Shown here piece after piece: positions 9,405-19,344 of a stretch of 64,000 bases of DNA; position 1 is the stretch's first letter; the number at the start of each line of letters is the position of its first letter. Under the pieces are notes generated by a model, which saw only the letters and a list, made by a program, of their open reading frames with translations, had not been told where the DNA came from and did no database searches. A program made the translations under genes and the position numbers. The stretch comes from Herbaspirillum rhizosphaerae (GTDB lineage: Bacteria > Pseudomonadota > Gammaproteobacteria > Burkholderiales > Burkholderiaceae_D): contig NZ_LFLU01000008.1 of the NCBI RefSeq assembly GCF_001189965.1, forward strand, positions 168,920 to 232,919. Direction: 5' to 3'.

Positions 9405-9713
9405 GGGCAACCTCTGCATTCACTGGGATGAATCATATTATTAGATTGTGGAGAGTGAATTCTCAGGATGACTGGGAGAGCAAACATGGCAACAGCAGTG
9501 CGCAGAACATTCCGGCGAAATGCTTCGCTTGCTATCTTACGAAGGAATCGCGGAAAAGTGCTGGCCGGCTCTTGCGGCGCAGGCTTTCTTACCGGGGAAT
9601 GAGTGTTTGTCCTACAACGAATGTTGTCGGGAACGCAAACATGCGGACGCCGCCGGAATGCATGAATCCGGCGAAGCGTCCGCACTCGTGACCGATAAAA
9701 GTGATCGCTTGAA
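9405..9713. other. Gap between the two signalling genes
   Basis: Apart from the hairpin at 9643-9683, I see no gene or clear site in these 309 bases. The stretch should carry the promoter of the hybrid kinase near its left end. Confidence 0.4.
9643..9683 (-). terminator. Long hairpin after the GGDEF/EAL gene
   Basis: Perfect 8-bp arms GCGGACGC and GCGTCCGC enclose a second inverted pair (GCCGGA and TCCGGC). It lies 31 bases after the stop codon of the minus-strand GGDEF/EAL gene. There is no T-run, so it may be a factor-dependent terminator or an RNA-stabilising hairpin. Confidence 0.4.
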
Positions 9714-11876
9714 TCAGATCCAGGCCGGGTTGAGGTTCCATGCCGCCAGCCACTGGCGCAGCTTGGGGCCGGGCATCGGGCGGGAAATGCCGTAGCCCTG
9801 GGCCAGCTCGCAGCCCAGTTCCATGAGTTTCTTGCCGTGGGCTTCGCTTTCCACGCCTTCGGCGATGACCTTGCGCTGGAACGCCGTCGCCAGGCCGATC
9901 ACGCCGCAGACGATGGCCAGGTCTTCATGGTCGCTGAGCATGTCGCGCACAAAGCTCTGGTCGATCTTGAGCGTCTTGGCCGGCAGGCGCTTGAGGTAAG
10001 TCAGCGACGAATAGCCGGTGCCGAAATCGTCGATGGAAAACTGCACGCCCAGGTTGCGGCAGGCCTGCATGACGCGCGAGACGGCTTCGATATCCTGCAT
10101 GGCGCTGGTTTCCAGCACTTCCAGCTCAAGATCGGCGGGGTCGAGTTCGGGATAGCGGGACAGCAGGTTGCCGAGGATGGTCGGGAACAATTCATCCTGC
10201 AACTGGTTCGGCGCCAGGTTGACGCTGACCGGCATGCGGATGCCCTGGCCGCGCCAGGTTGCCATCTGCGCCAGCGCACGGCCGATGACCCACACGCCCA
10301 GTTCTTCGTTGATCGAGTGGCCGTCGATCAGCGGCAGGAAAGCGGAGGGCGACAACAGTCCGCGGTCCGGATGCTGCCAGCGGATCAGCGCTTCCACACC
10401 GACCACTTCGTTGGTCTTCATGTTGATCTTCGGCTGGTAGTGCAGCAGCAGCTCGTTGCGCTCCAGCGCTTCGCTCAGGCGGCGCACGTAGACATGGCGG
10501 CTCTTGCCTTCGGCTTCGCGGAAGGCGTCGAAGATATGAAAACGATTCTTGCCCGACTGCTTGGCTTCGTACATGGCCAGGTCGGCATGGCGCATCAACT
10601 GGTCTTCGTCGGCGTCGTCATGCGGATAGGTGGTCACGCCGATGCTGGCGGTGACTTCCAGGCGCTTGCCGTCGATCATCACCGGTTCGGCGCAAGCGCA
10701 CAGGATGCGGCCGACGATGCGCTTGAGTTTCTCGGCATTGTTGATATCCATCAGGACCGCCACGAACTCGTCGCCGCCTATGCGCGCCAGCGTGTCGGCT
10801 TCGCGCAGGCTGCCGGCCATGCGGCGCGACAGGGCGACCAGCAACGCGTCGCCGACATCGTGGCCGTGGGTGTCGTTGATTTGCTTGAAGCCATCCAGAT
10901 CCAGGTACAGCACCGCCAACTGCTGGTTGCCGCGCTTGCACAGCGCCATGGCCTGGCGCAGGCGATCGGTCAGCAGCAGGCGGTTGGGCAGGTCGGTGAG
11001 GCCGTCGTAATGGGCGATGTGCTCCAGCTTTTCCTGATGCTGGCGCAGCGGGGTGATGTCGCGCGCGATCTTCGACGCGCCGACGACATTGCCGTAACGA
11101 TCGCGGATCGGCGAAATCGTCACCGACACATGAATCTGCTTGCCGTCCTTGCGGATGCGCACGGTTTCGAAATGGTCGACCTTTTCGCCGGCAAGGATCT
11201 TGCCGAGAATGAAAGTTTCTTCCTGAATGCGTTCCACCGGGAACAGGCGCAGCATGGATTCGCCGATCATTTCTTCTTGGGTGTAGCCGAAGATGGTCTG
11301 GGCGGCGCCGTTCCAGCTGCAGATAACGCCGTTGATGTCTTTGGTGATGATGGCGTCGTCGGAGGAACTGACTAGTGCGCGGAATTGCTCGGCGGCGCTT
11401 TCCAGTTCAACCTGGGCGGTGATGTCGCGGGCGATCTTGGAAGCGCCGACGACATTGCCGTCCTTGTCGCGCACCGGCGAGATCGAGACCGATACATGGA
11501 CCGGCTTGCCGCTCTTGTGGATGCGGACGGTTTCAAAATGGGAGACATGTTCGCCGGCGAGGATTTTTTCGAGGATGTAGTACTCCTCATCCTGGCGTTC
11601 GATGGGGAACAGGCGCAGCATCGGCCGGCCGATCATTTCGCTTTCGGTATAGCCGAAGATCGCCTCGGCGCCGGGGTTCCAGCTGGTGATGATGCCGGTC
11701 AGGGTCTTGCTGATGATGGCATCGTCGGAAGATTTGACGATGGCTTCGAAGCGGTCGTCGGACACCGTGGCAGTCACCAGTTGCAGCGGCGGGACGCGCT
11801 GCTTGGGCGGACGCCGGTGCTGCATGCCGCCGAAAGTGCGGGCCGCGGATACACGCTCACATAAGTTGGTTTTCAT
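9714..11876 (-). CDS. PAS-PAS-GGDEF-EAL cyclic-di-GMP signalling protein
   Basis: A 720-residue cytoplasmic protein. Two PAS/PAC sensor units (about 40-160 and 165-285) are nearly the same sequence. A GGDEF diguanylate cyclase domain follows with an intact RIGGDEF motif near 365, then an EAL phosphodiesterase domain with intact VEALIRW, the DDFGTGYSS loop and AEGVES. Both active sites look complete, so the protein may make or break cyclic di-GMP according to what the PAS domains sense. It is divergent from the threonine dehydratase gene, with 290 bases between. Confidence 0.93.
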   Translation of the reverse strand: MKTNLCERVSAARTFGGMQHRRPPKQRVPPLQLVTATVSDDRFEAIVKSSDDAIISKTLTGIITSWNPGAEAIFGYTESEMIGRPMLRLFPIERQDEEYYILEKILAGEHVSHFETVRIHKSGKPVHVSVSISPVRDKDGNVVGASKIARDITAQVELESAAEQFRALVSSSDDAIITKDINGVICSWNGAAQTIFGYTQEEMIGESMLRLFPVERIQEETFILGKILAGEKVDHFETVRIRKDGKQIHVSVTISPIRDRYGNVVGASKIARDITPLRQHQEKLEHIAHYDGLTDLPNRLLLTDRLRQAMALCKRGNQQLAVLYLDLDGFKQINDTHGHDVGDALLVALSRRMAGSLREADTLARIGGDEFVAVLMDINNAEKLKRIVGRILCACAEPVMIDGKRLEVTASIGVTTYPHDDADEDQLMRHADLAMYEAKQSGKNRFHIFDAFREAEGKSRHVYVRRLSEALERNELLLHYQPKINMKTNEVVGVEALIRWQHPDRGLLSPSAFLPLIDGHSINEELGVWVIGRALAQMATWRGQGIRMPVSVNLAPNQLQDELFPTILGNLLSRYPELDPADLELEVLETSAMQDIEAVSRVMQACRNLGVQFSIDDFGTGYSSLTYLKRLPAKTLKIDQSFVRDMLSDHEDLAIVCGVIGLATAFQRKVIAEGVESEAHGKKLMELGCELAQGYGISRPMPGPKLRQWLAAWNLNPAWI

Positions 11877-12166
11877 GGATTGCTATCCTTTGCATGCAGT
11901 CGGTTTGGGGAACGGCGCCGGCGCTTCATTGCTGCGGCGCTGTGCTGCATGCCGCATCGGCGCCGGTCGGTGCCATGAAGAAATAATACGCGGCGAGGCG
12001 AGGCGTTTGTATCGGGGATTTCCTGAAGGAATCGTCGCCGGCCTGAAGCGCTGCCGCACCTGCATGGTGAAAATAATCTACTATCTGTAGTGCAACTATC
12101 ACTAGGCAGCCGCCGTCCGCTAGCAATTCGGCAGCACCCCGGCAACGACACAACAACGGAGAATCC

Positions 12167-13132
12167 ATGCTCACGCTTCCCGACTACAGCGACGTCGTCG
12201 CAGCAGCCAAACGCATCGAAGGGCACGCCCACAAGACGCCGGTGCTGACTTCGCGCACCGCCAATGACGAAATCGGCGCGGAGATTTTCTTCAAATGTGA
12301 AAATTACCAGCGCATGGGCGCCTTCAAGTTCCGCGGCGCCATGAATGCGCTGGCGCGCTTCACGCCCGAACAGCATGCCGACGGCGTCGTCACTTTTTCG
12401 TCGGGCAACCATGCCCAGGCTATCGCGCTGGCGGCCCGGGTGCTCGGCATGCCCGCCACCATCGTCATGCCGGAAGACGCGCCGGAAGCCAAAGTCGCCG
12501 CCACCAAGGGCTATGGCGGCATGGTGGTGCGCTTTAACCGTTACACCGAAAATCGCGAAGAGATCTGCGCCAACCTGGCGGAAAAGCACGGCCTCACCAT
12601 GATCCCGCCCTACGACCACCCGGATGTGATCAGCGGGCAGGGCACCGCCGTCAAGGAATTGCTGGAAGAAACCGGCCCGCTCGATGCCTTGTTCGTTTGC
12701 CTCGGCGGCGGCGGCCTGTTGTCCGGTTCGCTGCTGTCGGCCAGGGCGCTGGCGCCGGACTGCAAAACCTACGGCGTCGAGCCGGAAGCCGGCAACGACG
12801 CCCAGCAATCGCTGCGCGCCGGCAAGATCATCCACATCGACACGCCGCGCACCATCGCCGACGGCGCCCAGACCCAGCATGTCGGCAATTACACCTTTGA
12901 AATCATCAGGCGCGACGTTGCAGACATCCTCACCGTCAGCGACGACGAGCTGATCGCCTGCATGCGCTTCTACGCCGAACGCATGAAGATGATCGTCGAA
13001 CCGACCGGCTGCCTGAGCTACGCCGCCGTGCGCAAGATGAAGGAGCAACTCAAGGGTAAGCGCGTGGGCGTCGTGGTCAGTGGCGGCAACGTCGATCTGG
13101 CGAAGCTGGCCGGCTATTTTGCCGACGCATGA
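12167..13132 (+). CDS. Threonine/serine dehydratase, PLP-dependent
   Basis: A 321-residue fold-type II PLP enzyme. The Schiff-base lysine sits in AFKFRGA (near residue 53), the substrate-binding loop in FSSGNHAQA and the phosphate-binding glycine loop in GGGGLLSG. There is no C-terminal ACT regulatory domain, so it is the short catabolic type. That group includes threonine dehydratase, serine racemase-like and threo-3-hydroxyaspartate ammonia-lyases, and sequence alone does not separate these. ACGGAGA lies upstream of the ATG. Two more genes follow closely on the same strand. Confidence 0.85.
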   Translation: MLTLPDYSDVVAAAKRIEGHAHKTPVLTSRTANDEIGAEIFFKCENYQRMGAFKFRGAMNALARFTPEQHADGVVTFSSGNHAQAIALAARVLGMPATIVMPEDAPEAKVAATKGYGGMVVRFNRYTENREEICANLAEKHGLTMIPPYDHPDVISGQGTAVKELLEETGPLDALFVCLGGGGLLSGSLLSARALAPDCKTYGVEPEAGNDAQQSLRAGKIIHIDTPRTIADGAQTQHVGNYTFEIIRRDVADILTVSDDELIACMRFYAERMKMIVEPTGCLSYAAVRKMKEQLKGKRVGVVVSGGNVDLAKLAGYFADA

Positions 13133-13171
13133 AATCCTCCTGCAAGAACCTGCTGCAAGACCGAAACTTAA

Positions 13172-14158
<987 letters not shown>

Positions 14159-14175
14159 GAATTAAGGAACGCCTC

Positions 14176-15075
14176 ATGAACATCTTCATCACCGGCGCCA
14201 GCGGCTACATCGGCGGCTCGATTGCCTTGCATCTGATGAAATCGGGTCACCATATCCGCGGCCTGGTGCGCGACGCGGCAAAAGCCGAACGTCTGCGCGC
14301 ACTGGGCATCGAACCGGTCCTCGGCGACCTCGACAACAAACAGCTGTTGATGCAGGAGGCGGGCAACGCCGACGCCGTCATCAACTGCGCCAGCAGCGAC
14401 CATCGTCCGGCAATCGAAGCATTGCTGGAAGGATTGGCGGGCAGCGGCAAGCCCTTGCTGCATACCAGCGGATCCAGCACCGTCGGCGACGCCGTGGCCG
14501 GCAAGTCCTTGAGCGACAAGATCTTCGACGAAGACACGCCGCTGATCGTGGCCGAGGGAAAGCAAGCCCGTTATGAACTCGACCGCCGCATTATCGATGC
14601 CGCCGGCACGATGGACATCAGGACCGTCATCCTCTGCAACACCCTGATCTATGGCACCGGCAAGGGCCTGCATCCGGACAGCGTGCAGATTCCCGCGCTG
14701 GTCGATCATGCGCGCGCCTGCGGCATCGTGCAGATCGTCGGCCCCGGCCTCAACCGCTGGGCGACGGTGCATATCGACGACGTGTGCGCGCTGTACCAGC
14801 TGGCGCTGGAAAAAGCACCGGCAGGATCTTTCTATTTCGTAGAAAACGGCGAGGCCTCGCTGGCCGACATCGCCGCCGCGATCGGCAAGCGCCTCGGCAT
14901 AGCGAAAATAGAGGGACTTAGCGAAGAAGATGCCATCGCTGTCTGGGGACTCGGGCGGGCGCGCTATTCGCTCGGCTCCAACAGCCGCATTCGCGGGATC
15001 CGGGCCCGCAAGGAACTGGGCTGGCAGCCGCAGCATGCGTCGGCGATTGCGTGGATCGAGGAAGAGATGGCGTGA
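14176..15075 (+). CDS. NAD(P)-dependent epimerase/dehydratase family protein
   Basis: A 299-residue extended SDR starting with the dinucleotide-binding motif ITGASGYIGGS. It has the usual SDR strand HTSGSSTVG. A classic YxxxK is not obvious; the nearest candidate is the segment KQARYELDRRIID. It therefore looks like the NmrA/atypical SDR group rather than a sugar epimerase. It lies 17 bases after pip and probably shares its transcript. The substrate is unknown. Confidence 0.75.
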   Translation: MNIFITGASGYIGGSIALHLMKSGHHIRGLVRDAAKAERLRALGIEPVLGDLDNKQLLMQEAGNADAVINCASSDHRPAIEALLEGLAGSGKPLLHTSGSSTVGDAVAGKSLSDKIFDEDTPLIVAEGKQARYELDRRIIDAAGTMDIRTVILCNTLIYGTGKGLHPDSVQIPALVDHARACGIVQIVGPGLNRWATVHIDDVCALYQLALEKAPAGSFYFVENGEASLADIAAAIGKRLGIAKIEGLSEEDAIAVWGLGRARYSLGSNSRIRGIRARKELGWQPQHASAIAWIEEEMA

Positions 15076-15253
15076 TTTTGATCGTTGGAAAAGTGCATTC
15101 TCGGTAGGTTGGATGCCGCGAAAAAATAGGTAAAGATTCGTCAGTCGATTGTCAGCTCCCTGTGCAAACATCCAATAAAAATGGCAGCAAGGGGTGATGC
15201 TGTTTCCGTATAAGTAAAAAAATGATTGCAAGAAAAGCAATCGACTACAAGCG

Positions 15254-15649
15254 ATGAAAAAAATAACAAGGGTGGGGTATGTCCGTGCGGTTGCCGCAGG
15301 ACTTCTTTCCGGTTGCGCATCGACGGTCAGGAACTACGGGCTCGACGATCATTTTTCCAGTACGGGAGCAGCGTCCGGTTCCAACTCTACACGTGAGCAA
15401 TGCGCGCAGACCAACGATGCGGTGTGGGTCGAAGGAGCGTCGTTCCGGGAATGCATTCGCTATTTCCCGTCCAAAGATTTCAGCAGCGGAACGGTACGCA
15501 GAGCCATTGTCTTCATGGCAGGCGATATCCTTTCCACGAGCGGGGACTACCCGCATAGGGACGAACTCGCCCGCATAGCGCGCGAGCAGGGCCCGCGAGG
15601 GGCGCAGGAAAACACAAGCCGGGGGAGGTCGCAAACAGGGGATAAATAA
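15254..15649 (+). CDS. Small predicted lipoprotein, unknown function
   Basis: A 131-residue protein with a short signal peptide and a lipobox (GLLSGC, lipidated Cys near residue 21). The body is unrecognised: it has a second pair of cysteines (REQCAQT and FRECIRYF) and an Arg/Gly-rich hydrophilic tail. It is the first of three lipoprotein genes in a row on the plus strand. Confidence 0.55.
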   Translation: MKKITRVGYVRAVAAGLLSGCASTVRNYGLDDHFSSTGAASGSNSTREQCAQTNDAVWVEGASFRECIRYFPSKDFSSGTVRRAIVFMAGDILSTSGDYPHRDELARIAREQGPRGAQENTSRGRSQTGDK

Positions 15650-15737
15650 TAAAGGGAACAGAAAGAACAAAAGCGGTGATTAAAAAATGGGGCCGGTAGT
15701 CAACGGCTCCGTCAAATCAAAAACGGATGCTTTATTC

Positions 15738-16175
15738 ATGCTTAAAAAAATCATATTCATTTCAGTCCTGCTGACGACCTTGTCAGCGTTGACAGGATGT
15801 GCCGTCAATCGCGCCACCGCCAGCCTCACGCCCGGCACCGACCTGACGGCCATGAAAACCTTCTACGTCGTGAAGTCGCCAAAGGATGAAAAAAATGTCG
15901 ATCAGCTGATCAAGGATTTCCTGGTCAAAAAGGGATATTCGGTGACAACCGGGCCGGAGCTGGCGCCGCCGTATCAGGCCGACGGTGTGGTGACCTACAT
16001 CGACAAATGGTTCTGGGACATCACCATGTACATGCTGGAACTGACCATCAATGTCCGGCAGCCGAACAATTTCCCTGTTGCCACCGGCAATTCTTTCCAC
16101 ACCTCGCTGACCAGAAAGTCGCCGCCGGAAATGGTGGAAGAGGTGATGACCAATATTTACAAAGAAGCTAAATAA
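15738..16175 (+). CDS. Predicted lipoprotein, unknown function
   Basis: A 145-residue protein with a clear lipoprotein signal (MLKKIIFISVLLTTLSALTGC, lipobox ALTGC). The mature part has alternating strands and ends in PEMVEEVMTNIYKEAK. The style resembles small envelope lipoproteins such as DUF4136-type proteins, but no family is assigned. I chose the ATG at 15738 because it places the signal peptide first. It lies 16 bases before another lipoprotein gene and is probably cotranscribed with it. Confidence 0.7.
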   Translation: MLKKIIFISVLLTTLSALTGCAVNRATASLTPGTDLTAMKTFYVVKSPKDEKNVDQLIKDFLVKKGYSVTTGPELAPPYQADGVVTYIDKWFWDITMYMLELTINVRQPNNFPVATGNSFHTSLTRKSPPEMVEEVMTNIYKEAK

Positions 16176-16191
16176 ATTTACGGAGAACCCA

Positions 16192-16749
16192 ATGAAAGTT
16201 TCAATGAAATCCATTTTTTCCAGCAGCCTGTTCGGCGTCGCCGCGGTGGTGCTTACTTCTTCCATGCTGGGCGGATGCGCCTCGCCGTCGACAGCGGTGG
16301 GCATGACGCCTGCAGCCATCAAGACAACCAACAAGCATGCGCAGTCCGTCTCGCTGACAGTCGGCGGCGGCAAGGAAACCAGCGCGACCGGCAAGTCGCA
16401 AATCTCCGATGCCGCTTTCGCCGATGCGATCAGCAACGCCATCACCAGCTCGAAAGTCTTCTCCAGCGTGATCAAAGGCAGCGGCGGCGACACCGTCCTG
16501 ACGGTCACCATTTTCAATATCGATCAGCCCTCGTTTGGTTTTTCCTTTACAGTGAAAATGGAAGCCGGCTGGACCCTGAAGCGAGCCGACACCGGCGCCG
16601 TCATCTGGCAGGAATCGGTCAAGTCTGAACATACGGCAACGACCAGCGATGCCTTTGCCGGCATTGAACGACTGCGCCTGGCAACTGAAGGCGCTGCGAA
16701 GAACAATATTGCAGAAGCTTTGCGCAAGATATCGGCGCTTGATTTCTAA
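16192..16749 (+). CDS. Predicted lipoprotein, unknown function
   Basis: A 185-residue protein with a lipoprotein signal and lipobox (SMLGGC, Cys near 29). The mature part looks like a periplasmic beta-rich domain (VLTVTIFNIDQPSFGFSFTVKMEAGWTL, ADTGAVIWQESVKSEH). It has an ACGGAGA Shine-Dalgarno and follows the preceding lipoprotein gene by 16 bases, so the two probably act together at the cell envelope. A terminator follows. Confidence 0.7.
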   Translation: MKVSMKSIFSSSLFGVAAVVLTSSMLGGCASPSTAVGMTPAAIKTTNKHAQSVSLTVGGGKETSATGKSQISDAAFADAISNAITSSKVFSSVIKGSGGDTVLTVTIFNIDQPSFGFSFTVKMEAGWTLKRADTGAVIWQESVKSEHTATTSDAFAGIERLRLATEGAAKNNIAEALRKISALDF

Positions 16750-16767
16750 TTTGTATAGTCGGCCCTG

Positions 16768-16800
16768 AAGGATCGGTTTGCCATGACCGGTCCTTTTTTT
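16768..16800 (+). terminator. Intrinsic terminator after the lipoprotein genes
   Basis: A nine-base stem with one mismatch (AGGATCGGT and ACCGGTCCT, loop TTGCCATG) is followed by eight T. It lies 19 bases after the stop codon of the third lipoprotein gene. Confidence 0.85.
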
Positions 16801-16838
16801 TGCAGAAAAATCCGATCGGACAGATTGGGTTGGCAATA

Positions 16839-16866
16839 AAAAGGCTCTCCGACCGGAGAGCCTTTT
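16839..16866 (-). terminator. Bidirectional intrinsic terminator
   Basis: A perfect 12-bp stem runs from AAAAGGCTCTCC to GGAGAGCCTTTT with a GACC loop. It lies just after the stop of the minus-strand SDR gene and has T-rich flanks on both strands, so it can also back up the plus-strand lipoprotein terminator. Confidence 0.85.
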
Positions 16867-16874
16867 GGCGGCGT

Positions 16875-17594
16875 TCAGACGAGAACGCCGCCGCCGTCGA
16901 TCACGACGGTCTGCCCGGTAACAAACGTGTTATTCATCAAATACAGGTAGGCCTGGGCAATTTCGTCGGCCTCGCCGACACGCCCGACCAGCAAGGCCGA
17001 ACCGGCATGCTGGTACATCGCTTCCCGATCCTGCTCCGGCATGTTTGACCACAGCGGCGTACGAACAAAACCCGGGCTGACAATATTCACGCGCAGCGGC
17101 GCCAGTTCGACCGCGAGTGCGCGCGTCAAGCCTTCCATCGCACTGCAAATGCTGGCGCCGATCGTCAAGCCTTTGGGCGCCCGGGAACTGGCGATGCCGC
17201 TGGTCAGCACGATGGAACCGCCTTGCCGTATGTGGGGCAGGGCCGCCTTGACCGCCGCAATTGCGCCGAACACCCGCACGTCGAATGCATCGCGTACTGC
17301 GCTCATTTCAAGCCCATCCAGATTGCCGAACAACAGGCTCTCGCCGGCCGTATAAACCAGATGGTCGAAATCACCGACGTCCTTGAATAAACGCGCCATG
17401 GATTCGGCGCTGTTCACGTCCGCCACCACGCCAATTGCACTCGCGCCCAGTGCAGCGACAGCCGTGTCGACCTTTTCTCTTTTTGAAGACGACACGACGA
17501 CTTCCGCTCCCTGCATGCGCGCTGCCCGGGCAGTCGCAAAGCCGATGCCGGATGTTCCACCCAGGATGACGATTTTCTTGTTTTGCAGATTCAT
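16875..17594 (-). CDS. Short-chain dehydrogenase-like protein lacking the YxxxK pair
   Basis: A 239-residue SDR-fold protein with the cofactor motif LGGTSGIGFATA, the TAGE segment, the catalytic-serine region VLTSGIASS and the C-terminal VNIVSPGFVRTPLW. At the position of the usual catalytic Tyr-x-x-x-Lys it reads GASIC, so both residues are missing. I believe a branch of SDRs shares this substitution, so it is probably not a sequencing error. It is divergently transcribed from a LysR regulator that may control it. Confidence 0.85.
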   Translation of the reverse strand: MNLQNKKIVILGGTSGIGFATARAARMQGAEVVVSSSKREKVDTAVAALGASAIGVVADVNSAESMARLFKDVGDFDHLVYTAGESLLFGNLDGLEMSAVRDAFDVRVFGAIAAVKAALPHIRQGGSIVLTSGIASSRAPKGLTIGASICSAMEGLTRALAVELAPLRVNIVSPGFVRTPLWSNMPEQDREAMYQHAGSALLVGRVGEADEIAQAYLYLMNNTFVTGQTVVIDGGGVLV

Positions 17595-17705
17595 ATCAAT
17601 TAACTCCCTATCTATTGCACCGGACGGCGCAGGAAGTATTCTGATTGCATCGGTTTTTTTAATAAACTATGATTCTTTTATTACATTCATAACCAAAGCT
17701 TGCGA

Positions 17706-18635
17706 ATGGATCGTTTTGTCAGCATGTCGATCTTCACCAGGGTCGTCGAACGTGGAAGTTTTGTTGCCGCGGCGGCAGGCAGCGGGATGACCGCAACCAT
17801 GGTCGGCAACCACATCCGGGCGCTTGAAGACCGGCTGGGTGCGCGTCTGCTTAACCGCACGACGCGCCAGCAAAGCCTGACTGACACGGGCCGCAATTAC
17901 TACGAACAGTGCGTCAACATTCTGGCGCAGGTTCAGGCGGCGGAAGGCGAGGCGCGCGATATACGTGAACGGCCGCGAGGTCGCCTGCGCGTGAGTGTGC
18001 CGGTGATGTACGGCACCATGAAGCTGGTGCCGGCAATCGGCGAGTATCTTGATGCCAATACCGAGGTGGAAGTGGAGCTGGCGCTGAACGACCGGTTCGT
18101 CGATCTTGCCGACGAAGGCTTTGAAGCGGCAATCCGCATTGGCGATCTGCCCGATTCAAATCTGATCGCACGCCCCTTGGCCCGCTCGTCGCTCGTTGCC
18201 TGCGCATCGCCGGCGTACCTTGCGCGACATGGGACGCCGGCAACGCCCAAGGATCTGGAAAAACACCAGTGCATTGCGATCGGGTTCGTCAGCGGACTGA
18301 AACGCGACTGGCGCTTCACCCTCGCGGATGATTCGCAACAGATCGTACGCGTACCTGGCCGCCTCGATATCAGCGGTAGCGGCAACGCTCTGCGTGAAGC
18401 CGCACTCGCTGGCCTCGGCGTCATTTTCCAGCCGGAGATGATGGTCGCCCAGGATATCGCCGCAGGAAGCTTGATCAGACTGTTTCCCGACTTGCCTTCG
18501 CCGTCGAATCCCGTACATCTGGTGTATTTGCCGGAACGCAAGCTGACGGCAAAGCTGGTCAGTTTCATCAACTTCATGACTGCGCGATTTGGACCCGAAA
18601 CTGAACTGGCGGGAGGCGCCGGATCTGGCCGGTGA
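17706..18635 (+). CDS. LysR family transcriptional regulator
   Basis: A 309-residue regulator with an N-terminal winged helix (about 1-60: FTRVVERGSFVAAAAGSGMTATMVGNHIRALEDRLGARLLNRTTR split across the helix-turn-helix) and a periplasmic-binding-like effector domain. It belongs to the large group acting on divergent oxidoreductase genes, and the SDR gene lies 111 bases away in the opposite direction. The ATG at 17706 is preferred over a TTG six bases upstream. Confidence 0.88.
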   Translation: MDRFVSMSIFTRVVERGSFVAAAAGSGMTATMVGNHIRALEDRLGARLLNRTTRQQSLTDTGRNYYEQCVNILAQVQAAEGEARDIRERPRGRLRVSVPVMYGTMKLVPAIGEYLDANTEVEVELALNDRFVDLADEGFEAAIRIGDLPDSNLIARPLARSSLVACASPAYLARHGTPATPKDLEKHQCIAIGFVSGLKRDWRFTLADDSQQIVRVPGRLDISGSGNALREAALAGLGVIFQPEMMVAQDIAAGSLIRLFPDLPSPSNPVHLVYLPERKLTAKLVSFINFMTARFGPETELAGGAGSGR

Positions 18636-18700
18636 GTTGGGCCTGCAGGCTCAGTTATTGTAAAAATGCTGTACCCAATGAGGGCGATTAACACTGAGAT

Positions 18701-18726
18701 CGTCAGCACACCGAAGTGTGCTGACG
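18701..18726. terminator. Perfect hairpin between convergent genes
   Basis: An 11-bp perfect stem (CGTCAGCACAC and GTGTGCTGACG) closes a CGAA tetraloop between the ends of the LysR gene and the AhpD-like gene. Neither side has a T-run, so it may be a factor-assisted terminator or an mRNA 3'-end stabiliser for both genes. Confidence 0.45.
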
Positions 18727-18743
18727 CGGACGCTCTGGCAGGT

Positions 18744-19280
18744 TTAATCCGCCGGAGGAAAATCGACCACGGTATCGTTGATCCGATTGAACAGATTGGT
18801 GAACGTGATGCTGGCAACGGCAAGGGCGATTTCTACAATTTGCGCATCGCTAAAGCCGGCATCTCTGATGTTTTCCAATGCTGCGGCTGGCAGTGTTCCT
18901 TTTGTCGAAATCACTTCCCGGGTGAAATTTGCCAGCGTATCCAGGCGCACATCGCTCGATGGTTCTCCTTCGCGGATGGCCAGAACGTCTTCTTTGCTCA
19001 GCCCGGTTTTTTTGCCGATCAAGGTGTGCGCTGCCAGGCAATAATCGCATGCTGCGGCCTGGCTGACGACGAGTTTCACGACCTCTCCCTCTTTCGCGCC
19101 GAGCGTTCCCTTTTTTAACGCCCCGTCAATATTAAGCAGCGTTTCCAATGCTATCGGGCTATTGCTGCCAATATTGACGTAAGCGTTGGGTACGAGACCT
19201 ACGGCGGCCTTGATGCCGGCGTAAAGTTGTGCGGCGTGTCCGCTGGATTCGGATACTGGTTGGTTAAATAAACGGCTCAT
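18744..19280 (-). CDS. Carboxymuconolactone decarboxylase/AhpD-like peroxidase-related protein
   Basis: A 178-residue all-helical protein. The AhpD-type redox centre reads ACDYCLAAHTLIGKK: a CxxC pair followed by the conserved histidine four residues later. AhpD-like proteins reduce peroxides or act as disulfide reductases. The gene is on the same strand as, and upstream of nothing but, the hairpin; the neighbouring hydrolase gene lies behind it. The physiological substrate is unknown. Confidence 0.8.
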   Translation of the reverse strand: MSRLFNQPVSESSGHAAQLYAGIKAAVGLVPNAYVNIGSNSPIALETLLNIDGALKKGTLGAKEGEVVKLVVSQAAACDYCLAAHTLIGKKTGLSKEDVLAIREGEPSSDVRLDTLANFTREVISTKGTLPAAALENIRDAGFSDAQIVEIALAVASITFTNLFNRINDTVVDFPPAD

Positions 19281-19344
19281 GATTGTTCCTTAAAAAGTAA
19301 GAATGGGGGGCGGCCTCAGGCGCGCCTTCAATACGGATGAATGC

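Noticed and set aside
9837..11375. Plus-strand frame of 512 codons
   Set aside because: Antisense shadow of the GGDEF-EAL gene, whose motifs on the other strand are unmistakable.
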